Assembly (NCBI GenBank): GCA_945906975.1
Contig: CAMDRY010000136.1
Coordinates: 1-7,877 of the forward strand
Source of the DNA: Bordetella parapertussis
GTDB taxonomy: Bacteria > Pseudomonadota > Gammaproteobacteria > Burkholderiales > SG8-39
Reading direction: 5' to 3'
DNA length: 7,877 bases
This document shows positions 1 through 6,392 of the stretch, one piece after another. The notes beneath the pieces were generated by a model. That model had not been told where the DNA came from. It saw nothing but the letters and a program-made list of their open reading frames with translations, and searched no databases. Numbering within the stretch: position 1 is the first letter of the stretch; each line of letters starts with the position of its first letter. Made by a program: the position numbers and the translations under genes.

Positions 1-159
1 GAAACCACGGCCGACGCGCTGATCACCCTCAAAGAGGGGGAGTGCATGGGCGCGTGCGGAGATGCACCGGTGCTGCTGGTGAACAACAAGCGCATGTGCA
101 GTTTCATGTCCCACGAAAAGCTCGATGCCCTTATCGCGGAGCTGAAGAAAAATGCTTGA
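1..159 (+). CDS. nuoE: NADH-quinone oxidoreductase subunit E, 3' end (partial)
   Basis: This is the last 52 codons of the 24-kDa-type thioredoxin-fold subunit of the complex I NADH-dehydrogenase module; the 5' part lies left of the window. In the family this subunit holds the [2Fe-2S] cluster N1a next to the FMN site of NuoF. The visible fragment has the second half of the cluster motif, [11 protein letters not shown], with cysteines at fragment residues 15 and 19. The first cysteine pair would be upstream. The fragment continues with a short strand-loop segment (LLVNNKRMC) and ends in a charged helix, [12 protein letters not shown], as usual for proteobacterial NuoE. The stop codon overlaps the start of nuoF by 8 bases, which suggests translational coupling of two subunits that sit together in the enzyme. 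Identification is firm from the motif and from the neighbour. Family knowledge supplies the cluster assignment. Confidence 0.95.
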   Translation, partial: ETTADALITLKEGECMGACGDAPVLLVNNKRMCSFMSHEKLDALIAELKKNA

Positions 160-1480
160 GTACGGACCTGACGCGCTGATCATGAAGGGGCTGGACGGCT
201 CCAACTGGCGCCTGAAGGATTATGAGGCGCGCGGCGGCTACCAGGCTTTGCGCAAGATCATGGCCGAAAAAATAACGCCGGACGCGGTGATCGCCGAGGT
301 GAAAAAATCCGCTCTTCGCGGCCGTGGCGGCGCCGGCTTCCCGACCGGACTCAAATGGAGTTTCATGCCGCGGCAATTCCCCGGTGCGAAGTATCTGGTG
401 TGCAACTCCGATGAGGGCGAGCCTGGCACGTTCAAGGATCGCGACATCATCCGTTACAACCCGCACATTCTCATCGAAGGGATGATTATCGGCGGCTTCG
501 CCATGGGCATTGGTACCGGATACAACTATATCCATGGTGAAATCTGGGCTGATTACGAACGCTTTGAGGAGGCGCTGGACGAGGCCCGTGCGGCGGGTTA
601 CCTAGGCAAGGGCATCCTGGGCAGTGAATTCTCCTTTGATCTGTTTGCGCACCACGGCTACGGCGCATATATTTGCGGCGAGGAAACCGCGCTGCTCGAG
701 TCGCTCGAGGGTAAAAAGGGCCAGCCTCGCTTCAAGCCGCCGTTCCCTGCAAGCTTCGGTCTTTATGGCAAGCCGACCACCATCAACAACACCGAGACAT
801 TCGCTGCGGTGCCTTGGATCATAAATAACGGCGGCGATGCCTTTCTTGCCCTTGGCAAACCCAATAATGGCGGGACAAAATTATTCTCGGTCTCGGGCCA
901 TGTCGCCCGCCCGGGCAACTACGAGGTGAAGCTCGGCACGCCGTTTGCGACTTTGCTGGAGATGGCGGGGGGGATGCGCGGAGGACGAAAATTCAAGGCC
1001 TGTATTCCCGGCGGCTCATCGATGCCCGTGCTTCCGGCCGCCGTGATGATGCAGACAGACATGGACTATGACTCCATTGCCAAGGCGGGTTCCATGCTCG
1101 GCTCCGGGGCGGTGATAGTGATGGATGAGTCCACCTGCATGGTCAAGGCCTTGCAACGCTTGTCATACTTTTATTTCGAAGAGTCTTGCGGACAGTGCAC
1201 GCCCTGCCGCGAAGGAACAGGCTGGCTTTATCGTATTGTTCACCGTATCGAAAACGGGCAGGGGCGCCAGGAAGACCTCGACCTGTTGGTCAATGTCGCC
1301 GACAACATCGCCGGACGCACCATTTGCGCGCTGGGTGACGCGGCGGCGTTGCCGGTCAAGAGCTTCATCCAGCATTTTCGTGACGAATTCCAGTATCACA
1401 TCGATAACAAGCGCTGCCTCGTCAGCGTACCCGGCGGGTATTCCACTCCGCACGGGGAACCCGTGAAGCACGCAGCCTAA
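152..1480 (+). CDS. nuoF: NADH-quinone oxidoreductase subunit F (NADH/FMN-binding, 51-kDa type)
   Basis: The product (442 residues, normal length) is the peripheral, cytoplasmic subunit that oxidises NADH at FMN and passes electrons to iron-sulfur cluster N3. Seen in order: the glycine-rich loop [13 protein letters not shown] (residues 57-69, NADH/FMN site), [14 protein letters not shown] (85-98, FMN/NADH site), [15 protein letters not shown] (173-187), a SLBB-like region around 245-275, and the N3 [4Fe-4S] ligands C346, C349 and C352 in [12 protein letters not shown] with C392 in ICALGD. All key residues are present. The ATG at 152 was chosen because it overlaps the nuoE stop (ATGCTTGA) and has GGAG 10 bases upstream inside nuoE. 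The next in-frame ATG, at 182, has no visible ribosome site. nuoG begins 2 bases after the stop. Nothing suggests a hydrogenase or formate dehydrogenase homologue, because the neighbours are all nuo genes. Confidence 0.98.
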   Translation: MLEYGPDALIMKGLDGSNWRLKDYEARGGYQALRKIMAEKITPDAVIAEVKKSALRGRGGAGFPTGLKWSFMPRQFPGAKYLVCNSDEGEPGTFKDRDIIRYNPHILIEGMIIGGFAMGIGTGYNYIHGEIWADYERFEEALDEARAAGYLGKGILGSEFSFDLFAHHGYGAYICGEETALLESLEGKKGQPRFKPPFPASFGLYGKPTTINNTETFAAVPWIINNGGDAFLALGKPNNGGTKLFSVSGHVARPGNYEVKLGTPFATLLEMAGGMRGGRKFKACIPGGSSMPVLPAAVMMQTDMDYDSIAKAGSMLGSGAVIVMDESTCMVKALQRLSYFYFEESCGQCTPCREGTGWLYRIVHRIENGQGRQEDLDLLVNVADNIAGRTICALGDAAALPVKSFIQHFRDEFQYHIDNKRCLVSVPGGYSTPHGEPVKHAA

Positions 1481-1482
1481 CC

Positions 1483-3810
1483 ATGCTCAAGATCGAAATC
1501 GACGGCAAGCAGACCGAGGTGCAAAACGGTGCCACGGTGATGGATGCGGCCAATCAGCTGGATATTTACGTCCCGCACTTTTGTTATCACAAAAAGCTCT
1601 CGATCGCGGCGAACTGCCGCATGTGCCTGGTCCAGGTTGAAAAGGCACCCAAGCCCATGCCTGCCTGCGCCACGCCGGTTACCGATGGCATGAAGGTGCA
1701 GACAAACTCCGATTACGCAAAAAAAGCGCAAAAAGGCGTGATGGAGTTTTTGCTTATCAACCATCCCCTTGACTGCCCGATTTGCGACCAAGGCGGCGAG
1801 TGCCAGTTACAGGATCTTGCCGTGGGTTATGGCAAGAGTGCTTCGAGGTACAAGGAAGAAAAACGCGTCGTCTTCCACAAAAACATCGGGCCCTTGGTGT
1901 CTATGGAGGAAATGACCCGCTGCATCCACTGCACACGTTGCGTGCGCTTCGGCCAGGAAATCGCCGGGGTGATGGAACTGGGCATGATGGGCCGCGGTGA
2001 GCACGCCGAAATTGTGTCCTTTGTCGGCAAGACGGTCGACTCGGAACTGTCGGGCAACATGATCGATCTTTGCCCCGTAGGTGCGCTGACCTCCAAGCCT
2101 TTTCGATACAGCGCGCGGACCTGGGAATTATCGCGCCGCAAATCGGTGGCGCCGCACGACAGTCTGGGCTCCAACCTGGTAGTACAGGTCAAGCAGGACA
2201 AGGTGATGCGCGTATTGCCGCTGGAGAATGACGAACTGAACGAATGCTGGCTTTCAGACAAAGACCGTTTTTCCTATGAAGGCTTGAATACCGACCGCCT
2301 GACGCAGCCCATGCTCAAGCAAGGCGGCGCATGGCGTGAAGTCGACTGGCAGACGGCGCTGGAGTACGTCGCCAATGGTCTTAAGGACATAAAGGCCAAT
2401 CACGGTGCGGCCGCCATCGGCGCGCTGTCCAGTCCGACGGCAACACTAGAAGAAATGGCGCTCTTGGGCAAACTGGTGCGCGGATTGGGCGGTGACAATA
2501 TTGATTTTCGCCTCCGCCAAACCGATTTTTCTGGCGATGGCAGGCAGGCCGGTGTGCCTTGGATGGGGATGAATATTGCGGGCATCGCCGCGCTTGACCG
2601 GGTGCTGGTGGTTGGCTCCTTTCTGCGCAAGGACCATCCGCTGCTGGCCAACCGTCTGCGGCAGGCGGCCAAGGGCGGGACACAAATCAATGTAATCCAT
2701 GCGACCGATGACAATCTGTTGATGCCGGTGCGCAACAAGGCGATCGTTCCGCCTCAGGATCTGCCCGGGGTTCTCGGGCAGGTGCTCAAGGCTGCCCTTG
2801 AGGCCAAGGGCAAGGCGGTACCGGCGGCGCTTGCAAATGTGAAGGTTTCCAGCGACGCGAAAGCCATCGCCGACAGCCTCGTCTCGGGCAAATGCGTAGC
2901 CTTGCTGCTCGGCAATTTTGCCGGCCAACATCCGCAAGCGGCGCAAATCAGGCTGCTGGCCCAAGAATTGTCGGCCACGCTCGATTGTTCTTTTGGGTTC
3001 ACCGGTGAGGCCGCCAACACCGTTGGTGGTCACGTCGCTGCCTGTGTGCCATCGGCGGGCGGGCTAAACGCCTCGACAATGCTCGCCAAGTCGCTCAAAG
3101 CCTACGTGTTGCTTGGTGTGGAACCAGCGCTCGATTGTAACGACCCGGTTCAGGCCATGACCGCCATAAAGGGCGCTGACATGGTGGTAGCGATGACCGC
3201 GTTCCGGGGGCAGGCGGACGAATACGCCGATGTGCTACTGCCAGTTGCGCCGTTCACCGAAACCTCCGGCAGTTTCATCAACGCCGAAGGACGCCTGCAA
3301 AGTTTCAACGGTGTGGTGCGCCCACTGGGGGAAACACGGCCAGCCTGGAAAGTGTTGCGCGTCTTGGGCAACCTGCTCGACCTTCCCGGTTTCGACCACG
3401 ACAGCAGCGAGACTGTCCGCGATGAATGTTGCAAGGCCGCCGATCTTCCCGCGCGCCTGAACAACAGCTTGAACGGCATGGCGTTGCAGGTGCCCGCCCC
3501 TGCAAACGGCTTACAGCGTATCGCCGATGTACCGATCTACTCGACCGATCCGCTGGTGCGCAGGGCAGAGTCGTTGCAACACACCGCCGACGCGGCGGCG
3601 CCTGCCGCGCGCATGAGCGCATCTCAACTGACCGCACTCGGCCTGACTGAGGGCCAGCAGGTCAGGGTGCGCCAAGGGAATGGCGAGGCGTTGCTGATCG
3701 CTCGCCTAGACAGCAGTGTGCCTGCCGGATGTGTTCGCGTGGCCTCGGCGCATGCGCTTACCGCAGGCCTCGGCGCGATGTTTGGTGCATTGAGCGTGGT
3801 GAAAGCGTGA
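1483..3810 (+). CDS. nuoG: NADH-quinone oxidoreductase subunit G (75-kDa type, iron-sulfur protein)
   Basis: This is the large iron-sulfur subunit (775 residues) that carries electrons from NuoF towards NuoI. The N-terminal ferredoxin domain has the [2Fe-2S] N1b ligands C34, C45, C48 and C62. The next domain has N5 ligands H94, C98, C101 and C107 ([14 protein letters not shown]), then N4 ligands C147, C150, C153 and C197. From about residue 220 onward it is a degenerate molybdopterin-oxidoreductase-type domain, with the family signature near [12 protein letters not shown] and [11 protein letters not shown] (residues 582-606). It ends in a small beta-rich domain (about 705-770). The extra N7 cluster of E. 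coli and Thermus NuoG is absent: the region at 216-262 has no CxxCxxxC, and WLSDKDRF has serine where N7-bearing proteins have a cysteine. The ATG lies 2 bases after the nuoF stop with no clear Shine-Dalgarno, so reinitiation by ribosomes finishing nuoF is likely. The stop is shared with the nuoH start. Confidence 0.98.
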   Translation: MLKIEIDGKQTEVQNGATVMDAANQLDIYVPHFCYHKKLSIAANCRMCLVQVEKAPKPMPACATPVTDGMKVQTNSDYAKKAQKGVMEFLLINHPLDCPICDQGGECQLQDLAVGYGKSASRYKEEKRVVFHKNIGPLVSMEEMTRCIHCTRCVRFGQEIAGVMELGMMGRGEHAEIVSFVGKTVDSELSGNMIDLCPVGALTSKPFRYSARTWELSRRKSVAPHDSLGSNLVVQVKQDKVMRVLPLENDELNECWLSDKDRFSYEGLNTDRLTQPMLKQGGAWREVDWQTALEYVANGLKDIKANHGAAAIGALSSPTATLEEMALLGKLVRGLGGDNIDFRLRQTDFSGDGRQAGVPWMGMNIAGIAALDRVLVVGSFLRKDHPLLANRLRQAAKGGTQINVIHATDDNLLMPVRNKAIVPPQDLPGVLGQVLKAALEAKGKAVPAALANVKVSSDAKAIADSLVSGKCVALLLGNFAGQHPQAAQIRLLAQELSATLDCSFGFTGEAANTVGGHVAACVPSAGGLNASTMLAKSLKAYVLLGVEPALDCNDPVQAMTAIKGADMVVAMTAFRGQADEYADVLLPVAPFTETSGSFINAEGRLQSFNGVVRPLGETRPAWKVLRVLGNLLDLPGFDHDSSETVRDECCKAADLPARLNNSLNGMALQVPAPANGLQRIADVPIYSTDPLVRRAESLQHTADAAAPAARMSASQLTALGLTEGQQVRVRQGNGEALLIARLDSSVPAGCVRVASAHALTAGLGAMFGALSVVKA
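3798..3802 (+). promoter_or_regulatory. Ribosome binding site of nuoH
   Basis: GGTGA lies inside the last codons of nuoG, 4 bases before the GTG at 3807. Together with the 4-base GTGA overlap it supports the GTG as the nuoH start rather than the in-frame ATG 78 bases upstream. The match to Shine-Dalgarno is moderate, so coupling to nuoG translation probably contributes. Confidence 0.55.
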
Positions 3811-4895
3811 ACGAAATTATTCAGACCCTGTCTGGACTGTCCTCGGCGTGGTTCGGTCCCCATTGGGGGCCGGCGCTGTTCACGCTTGGCAAGACCCTGG
3901 TGCTGATCGCTTGCATCGTTGCGCCCATGTTCTTGTGCGTTGCCTACCTGACGCTTTGGGAGCGCAAGCTTATCGGTTGGATCCAGATTCGTATCGGTCC
4001 CAACCGGGTCGGCCCCTACGGCCTGCTCCAGCCCATCGCCGACGGCGTGAAACTGTTATTCAAGGAAATTATCCTTCCGACCAATGCCAGCAAGGGACTT
4101 TTCATCCTGGCGCCAATGGTCGGCCTGATGCCCGCCCTGGCGGCATGGGCGGTCATCCCTTTCAGCCCCGAGGTGGTGCTTGCGGACGTCAATGCCGGCC
4201 TGCTCTATATCATGGCGCTCACCTCCATCGGCGTTTACAGCGTCATCATTGCCGGTTGGGCATCCAATTCAAAATACGCCTTCCTTGGCGCCATGCGCTC
4301 GGCCGCCCAGATGGTCTCTTACGAGATCGCCATGGGTTTCGCGCTGGTCGTAGTTCTGATGGTCTCTGGCAGCCTCAACATCTCCGACATCGTTAACGCC
4401 CAGGCGAAAGGCCGTTTTGCTGACAGCGGACTGAATCTGCTGTCATGGAACTGGCTGCCCCTGTTGCCCATCTGCGTGGTCTACTTCATCTCCGGTGTGG
4501 CGGAAACCAATCGCGCCCCGTTTGACGTCGTAGAGGGCGAGTCTGAAATCGTCGCCGGTCACATGGTGGAATATTCGGGCATGACTTTCGCGCTGTTTTT
4601 CATGGCCGAGTACATGAACATGATCCTGCTGTCGACGCTGACGGTGATTATGTTCTTCGGCGGCTGGGTATCGCCGATTGATTCGCCGGTGTTTCACCTG
4701 ATTCCGTCTTTCGGCTGGCTGTTTATCAAGGTGTTCTGTGTCGCATCGATGTTCCTCTGGATCCGCGCGACATTTCCGCGTTATCGCTACGACCAGATCA
4801 TGCGACTGGGCTGGAAGATATTCATCCCGGTTACGCTGGTCTGGCTGGTCGTGATAGGTGCCTGGATGCAGACGCCTTGGAATATCTGGGGATAG
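3807..4895 (+). CDS. nuoH: NADH-quinone oxidoreductase subunit H (ND1 type, membrane)
   Basis: The product (362 residues from the chosen start) is the integral membrane subunit that forms much of the quinone-binding chamber and anchors the peripheral arm. It shows about eight hydrophobic segments. The family signatures are [20 protein letters not shown] (residues 51-70), the following [13 protein letters not shown], the acidic loop [20 protein letters not shown] (231-250), and [11 protein letters not shown] near the C-terminus (320-330). The open frame extends upstream to an ATG at 3729, but that stretch lies inside nuoG and reads as hydrophilic arginine-rich sequence unlike ND1. The GTG at 3807 overlaps the nuoG stop as GTGA, has GGTGA 4 bases upstream, and gives a typical NuoH N-terminus. 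The start is an inference, though well supported. nuoI follows after 6 bases. Confidence 0.97.
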   Translation: MNEIIQTLSGLSSAWFGPHWGPALFTLGKTLVLIACIVAPMFLCVAYLTLWERKLIGWIQIRIGPNRVGPYGLLQPIADGVKLLFKEIILPTNASKGLFILAPMVGLMPALAAWAVIPFSPEVVLADVNAGLLYIMALTSIGVYSVIIAGWASNSKYAFLGAMRSAAQMVSYEIAMGFALVVVLMVSGSLNISDIVNAQAKGRFADSGLNLLSWNWLPLLPICVVYFISGVAETNRAPFDVVEGESEIVAGHMVEYSGMTFALFFMAEYMNMILLSTLTVIMFFGGWVSPIDSPVFHLIPSFGWLFIKVFCVASMFLWIRATFPRYRYDQIMRLGWKIFIPVTLVWLVVIGAWMQTPWNIWG

Positions 4896-4897
4896 GA
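4894..4897 (+). promoter_or_regulatory. Ribosome binding site of nuoI, before two adjacent ATG codons
   Basis: AGGA begins inside the TAG stop codon of nuoH. It stands 4 bases before the ATG at 4902 and 7 bases before the ATG at 4905. The spacing favours the second ATG slightly, so the NuoI N-terminus may be one residue shorter than annotated. Confidence 0.6.
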
Positions 4898-4901
4898 CAA
4901 G

Positions 4902-5408
4902 ATGATGGTGCAAAATTTTTTCGCTAACACCCGTGATTTTTTCCGCTCCTTCCTGTTGCTTGAGTTGGCCCGTGGCATGGCGCTGACCGGCAGGCATTTG
5001 TTTGCACGCAAGATAACAGTGCAGTTCCCGGATGAGAAAACCCCGCAAAGCCCGCGCTTCCGCGGCCTTCACGCGCTGCGGCGTTACCCCAACGGGGAAG
5101 AGCGCTGCATCGCCTGCAAGCTTTGTGAGGCTGTTTGTCCGGCACTGGCCATCACAATCGAGTCAGAGCAGCGTGATGACGGCACCCGTCGGACGACGCG
5201 TTACGATATCGATCTGACCAAGTGCATTTTCTGCGGCTTTTGCGAGGAATCCTGCCCGGTCGACTCCATTGTCGAAACACGACTGTTCGAGTATCACGGC
5301 GAAAAGCGCGGCGATCTTTACTACACCAAGGACATGCTGCTCGCCGTTGGTGACAAGTATGAAGAACAGATTGCCCGCGACCGCGCCACAGACGCGGCGT
5401 ACCGATAG
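4902..5408 (+). CDS. nuoI: NADH-quinone oxidoreductase subunit I (TYKY type, 2x[4Fe-4S])
   Basis: This 168-residue ferredoxin-like subunit sits at the base of the peripheral arm and carries clusters N6a and N6b, linking NuoG to the quinone-reducing centre. The N-terminal region (about 5-35) is an amphipathic, Phe/Leu-rich helix of the kind that lies against the membrane in the family. It is followed by two classic 8Fe motifs: C69-x2-C72-x2-C75-x3-C79 ([12 protein letters not shown]) and C108-x2-C111-x2-C114-x3-C118 ([12 protein letters not shown]). All eight cysteines are intact. The tail ([20 protein letters not shown], about 131-150) matches the family. Two ATG codons lie side by side at 4902 and 4905, and either could be used. 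The N-terminus seems a few residues longer than the roughly 162-residue forms I know from betaproteobacteria. The core sequence strongly recalls betaproteobacterial NuoI. Confidence 0.98.
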   Translation: MMVQNFFANTRDFFRSFLLLELARGMALTGRHLFARKITVQFPDEKTPQSPRFRGLHALRRYPNGEERCIACKLCEAVCPALAITIESEQRDDGTRRTTRYDIDLTKCIFCGFCEESCPVDSIVETRLFEYHGEKRGDLYYTKDMLLAVGDKYEEQIARDRATDAAYR

Positions 5409-5415
5409 AGCTCGG

Positions 5416-5430
5416 ATGCCCAACCGATGA
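5416..5430 (+). other. Possible four-codon leader frame ending on the nuoJ start
   Basis: In the 18-base nuoI-nuoJ spacer, the frame ATG CCC AAC CGA TGA would encode MPNR. Its stop overlaps the nuoJ ATG as ATGA, the usual geometry of termination-reinitiation coupling. There is no good Shine-Dalgarno at a fitting distance before it (GAG at 5408-5410 is the best), so it may well be chance. It is recorded because nuoJ itself lacks a strong ribosome site. Confidence 0.15.
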
Positions 5431-6032
5431 ATTTTGAAACCCTGACCTTCTATTTTTTCGCAGCAATCATGCTGTTCTCGGCGCTGCGCGTGATTACCGC
5501 GCGCAATCCGGTGCACGCTGCGCTTTTCCTTGTGCTGGCGTTCTTTACCGCATCTGTCATCTGGATGCTGCTCAAGGCGGAGTTTCTGGCGATTGTGCTG
5601 GTTCTGGTTTATGTCGGGGCGGTGATGGTGCTGTTCCTGTTTGTGGTCATGATGCTTGACATCAATCTCGACCGCATGCGCGAGGGCTTCTGGAGCTATT
5701 TGCCCCTCGGTGCGACCGTAGGCTTGCTGATGATCGTCGAGATGGTGCTGGTTCTTAGCGGCCGCTATTTCGGACTCGCCGCTATGCCCGCGCCGCCGGA
5801 TCCGGGCAAAGCGTATAGCAACACGCGTGAACTGGGCCGTGTCCTTTACACCGACTATATCTACGCGTTTGAGCTGGCCGGGGTGGTGTTGCTGGTGGCG
5901 ATCATCGCGGCCATCGCCCTGACGCTGCGCCGGCGCAAGGACACCAAGGGTCAGGATCCTTCCAGGCAGGTCGCTGTAAAACGCGCCGACCGTGTGCGCA
6001 TCGTGTCGATGCCCTCGGAAAAGAACGATTAG
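5427..6032 (+). CDS. nuoJ: NADH-quinone oxidoreductase subunit J (ND6 type, membrane)
   Basis: The product is a 201-residue membrane subunit at the junction between the quinone chamber and the antiporter-like subunits. It has five hydrophobic segments, roughly residues 5-21, 28-48, 54-77, 91-111 and 146-167. The third contains the ND6 signature VYVGAVMVLFLFVVMMLD (61-78), whose helix has a pi-bulge in known structures and is thought to take part in coupling. RVITARNPVHAAL near residue 21 is also typical. The last 34 residues are hydrophilic and basic (RRRKDTKGQD onward), a tail I recall from betaproteobacterial NuoJ. The ATG at 5427 is the only sensible start before the first membrane segment. 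The Shine-Dalgarno is weak: GGA at 5414-5416, 10 bases upstream. It lies 18 bases after nuoI. Confidence 0.97.
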   Translation: MNFETLTFYFFAAIMLFSALRVITARNPVHAALFLVLAFFTASVIWMLLKAEFLAIVLVLVYVGAVMVLFLFVVMMLDINLDRMREGFWSYLPLGATVGLLMIVEMVLVLSGRYFGLAAMPAPPDPGKAYSNTRELGRVLYTDYIYAFELAGVVLLVAIIAAIALTLRRRKDTKGQDPSRQVAVKRADRVRIVSMPSEKND

Positions 6033-6062
6033 CCATGCCCAAAACAACACTATCGAATAACC

Positions 6063-6068
6063 AGGGAG
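6063..6068 (+). promoter_or_regulatory. Ribosome binding site of nuoK
   Basis: AGGGAG lies 7 bases before the GTG at 6076. It is the strongest Shine-Dalgarno in the window and settles the GTG as the nuoK start. It lies in the longest intergenic gap, where coupling to the preceding gene would be least effective. Confidence 0.75.
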
Positions 6069-6075
6069 CGACTGC

Positions 6076-6381
6076 GTGCTGTCCTTATCGCATTACCTGA
6101 TTCTTTCCGCGGCGCTGTTCGCCATCAGCATTGTGGGCATATTCCTCAACCGGAAGAACGTCATCGTTCTTTTAATGGCGATCGAGTTGATGCTGCTCGC
6201 CGTCAACATGAACTTCATCGCTTTTTCACACTACTTGGGTGATCTCGCCGGGCAGGTGTTCGTGTTTTTCATCCTCACCGTCGCGGCCGCCGAGTCGGCG
6301 ATCGGTCTCGCCATTCTTGTGGTTCTGTTCCGCAATCTCTCGACCATTGATGTCGAAGACCTTGACGGACTGAAGGGCTAG
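6076..6381 (+). CDS. nuoK: NADH-quinone oxidoreductase subunit K (ND4L type, membrane)
   Basis: This small three-helix membrane subunit (101 residues, the family's usual size) forms part of a proton path with NuoJ next to NuoN. Hydrophobic segments fall at about residues 5-23, 29-49 and 60-85. The two membrane carboxylates known to be important in E. coli (Glu36 and Glu72 there) correspond here to E37 in LLMAIELML and E73 in VAAAESAIG. Motifs [19 protein letters not shown] and [15 protein letters not shown] are almost diagnostic. The gene starts with GTG, supported by AGGGAG 7 bases upstream and by the MLSLSHYL N-terminus, as in related proteins. It follows nuoJ by 43 bases and precedes nuoL by 11. 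Confidence 0.98.
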   Translation: MLSLSHYLILSAALFAISIVGIFLNRKNVIVLLMAIELMLLAVNMNFIAFSHYLGDLAGQVFVFFILTVAAAESAIGLAILVVLFRNLSTIDVEDLDGLKG

Positions 6382-6392
6382 GCGTCGCGATC

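Noticed and set aside
695..709. Two CTCGAG palindromes separated by three bases
   Set aside because: They encode the conserved LESLEG of NuoF and are explained by codon choice.
2446..3033. A 195-codon open frame on the minus strand opposite nuoG
   Set aside because: It is a shadow of GC-rich coding sequence. No family resemblance is seen, and the plus strand holds a complete NuoG.
3729..3806. A 26-residue N-terminal extension of NuoH from the ATG at 3729
   Set aside because: The stretch lies in nuoG, reads as arginine-rich hydrophilic sequence unlike any ND1 N-terminus, and the GTG at 3807 has both a ribosome site and the typical 4-base overlap.
4916..4943. Two T-TTT-TTC slippery heptamers at the start of nuoI (4916-4922 and 4937-4943), and a third in nuoJ at 5453-5459
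   Set aside because: They arise from Phe-Phe codons after codons ending in T in Phe-rich helices. There is no sign of a downstream stimulator or a useful alternative product.
5163..6050. A 295-codon open frame on the minus strand opposite nuoI and nuoJ
   Set aside because: Its translation is rich in His, Gln, Asp and Arg without any domain. That is what the complement of Val/Leu/Met/Ile codons of a membrane protein gives. It lies wholly opposite genes with strong family motifs.
6035..6100. A 21-codon frame starting in the nuoJ-nuoK gap and running into nuoK
   Set aside because: It has no ribosome site near its ATG, shows no conserved character, and overlaps the well-supported nuoK start in another frame.
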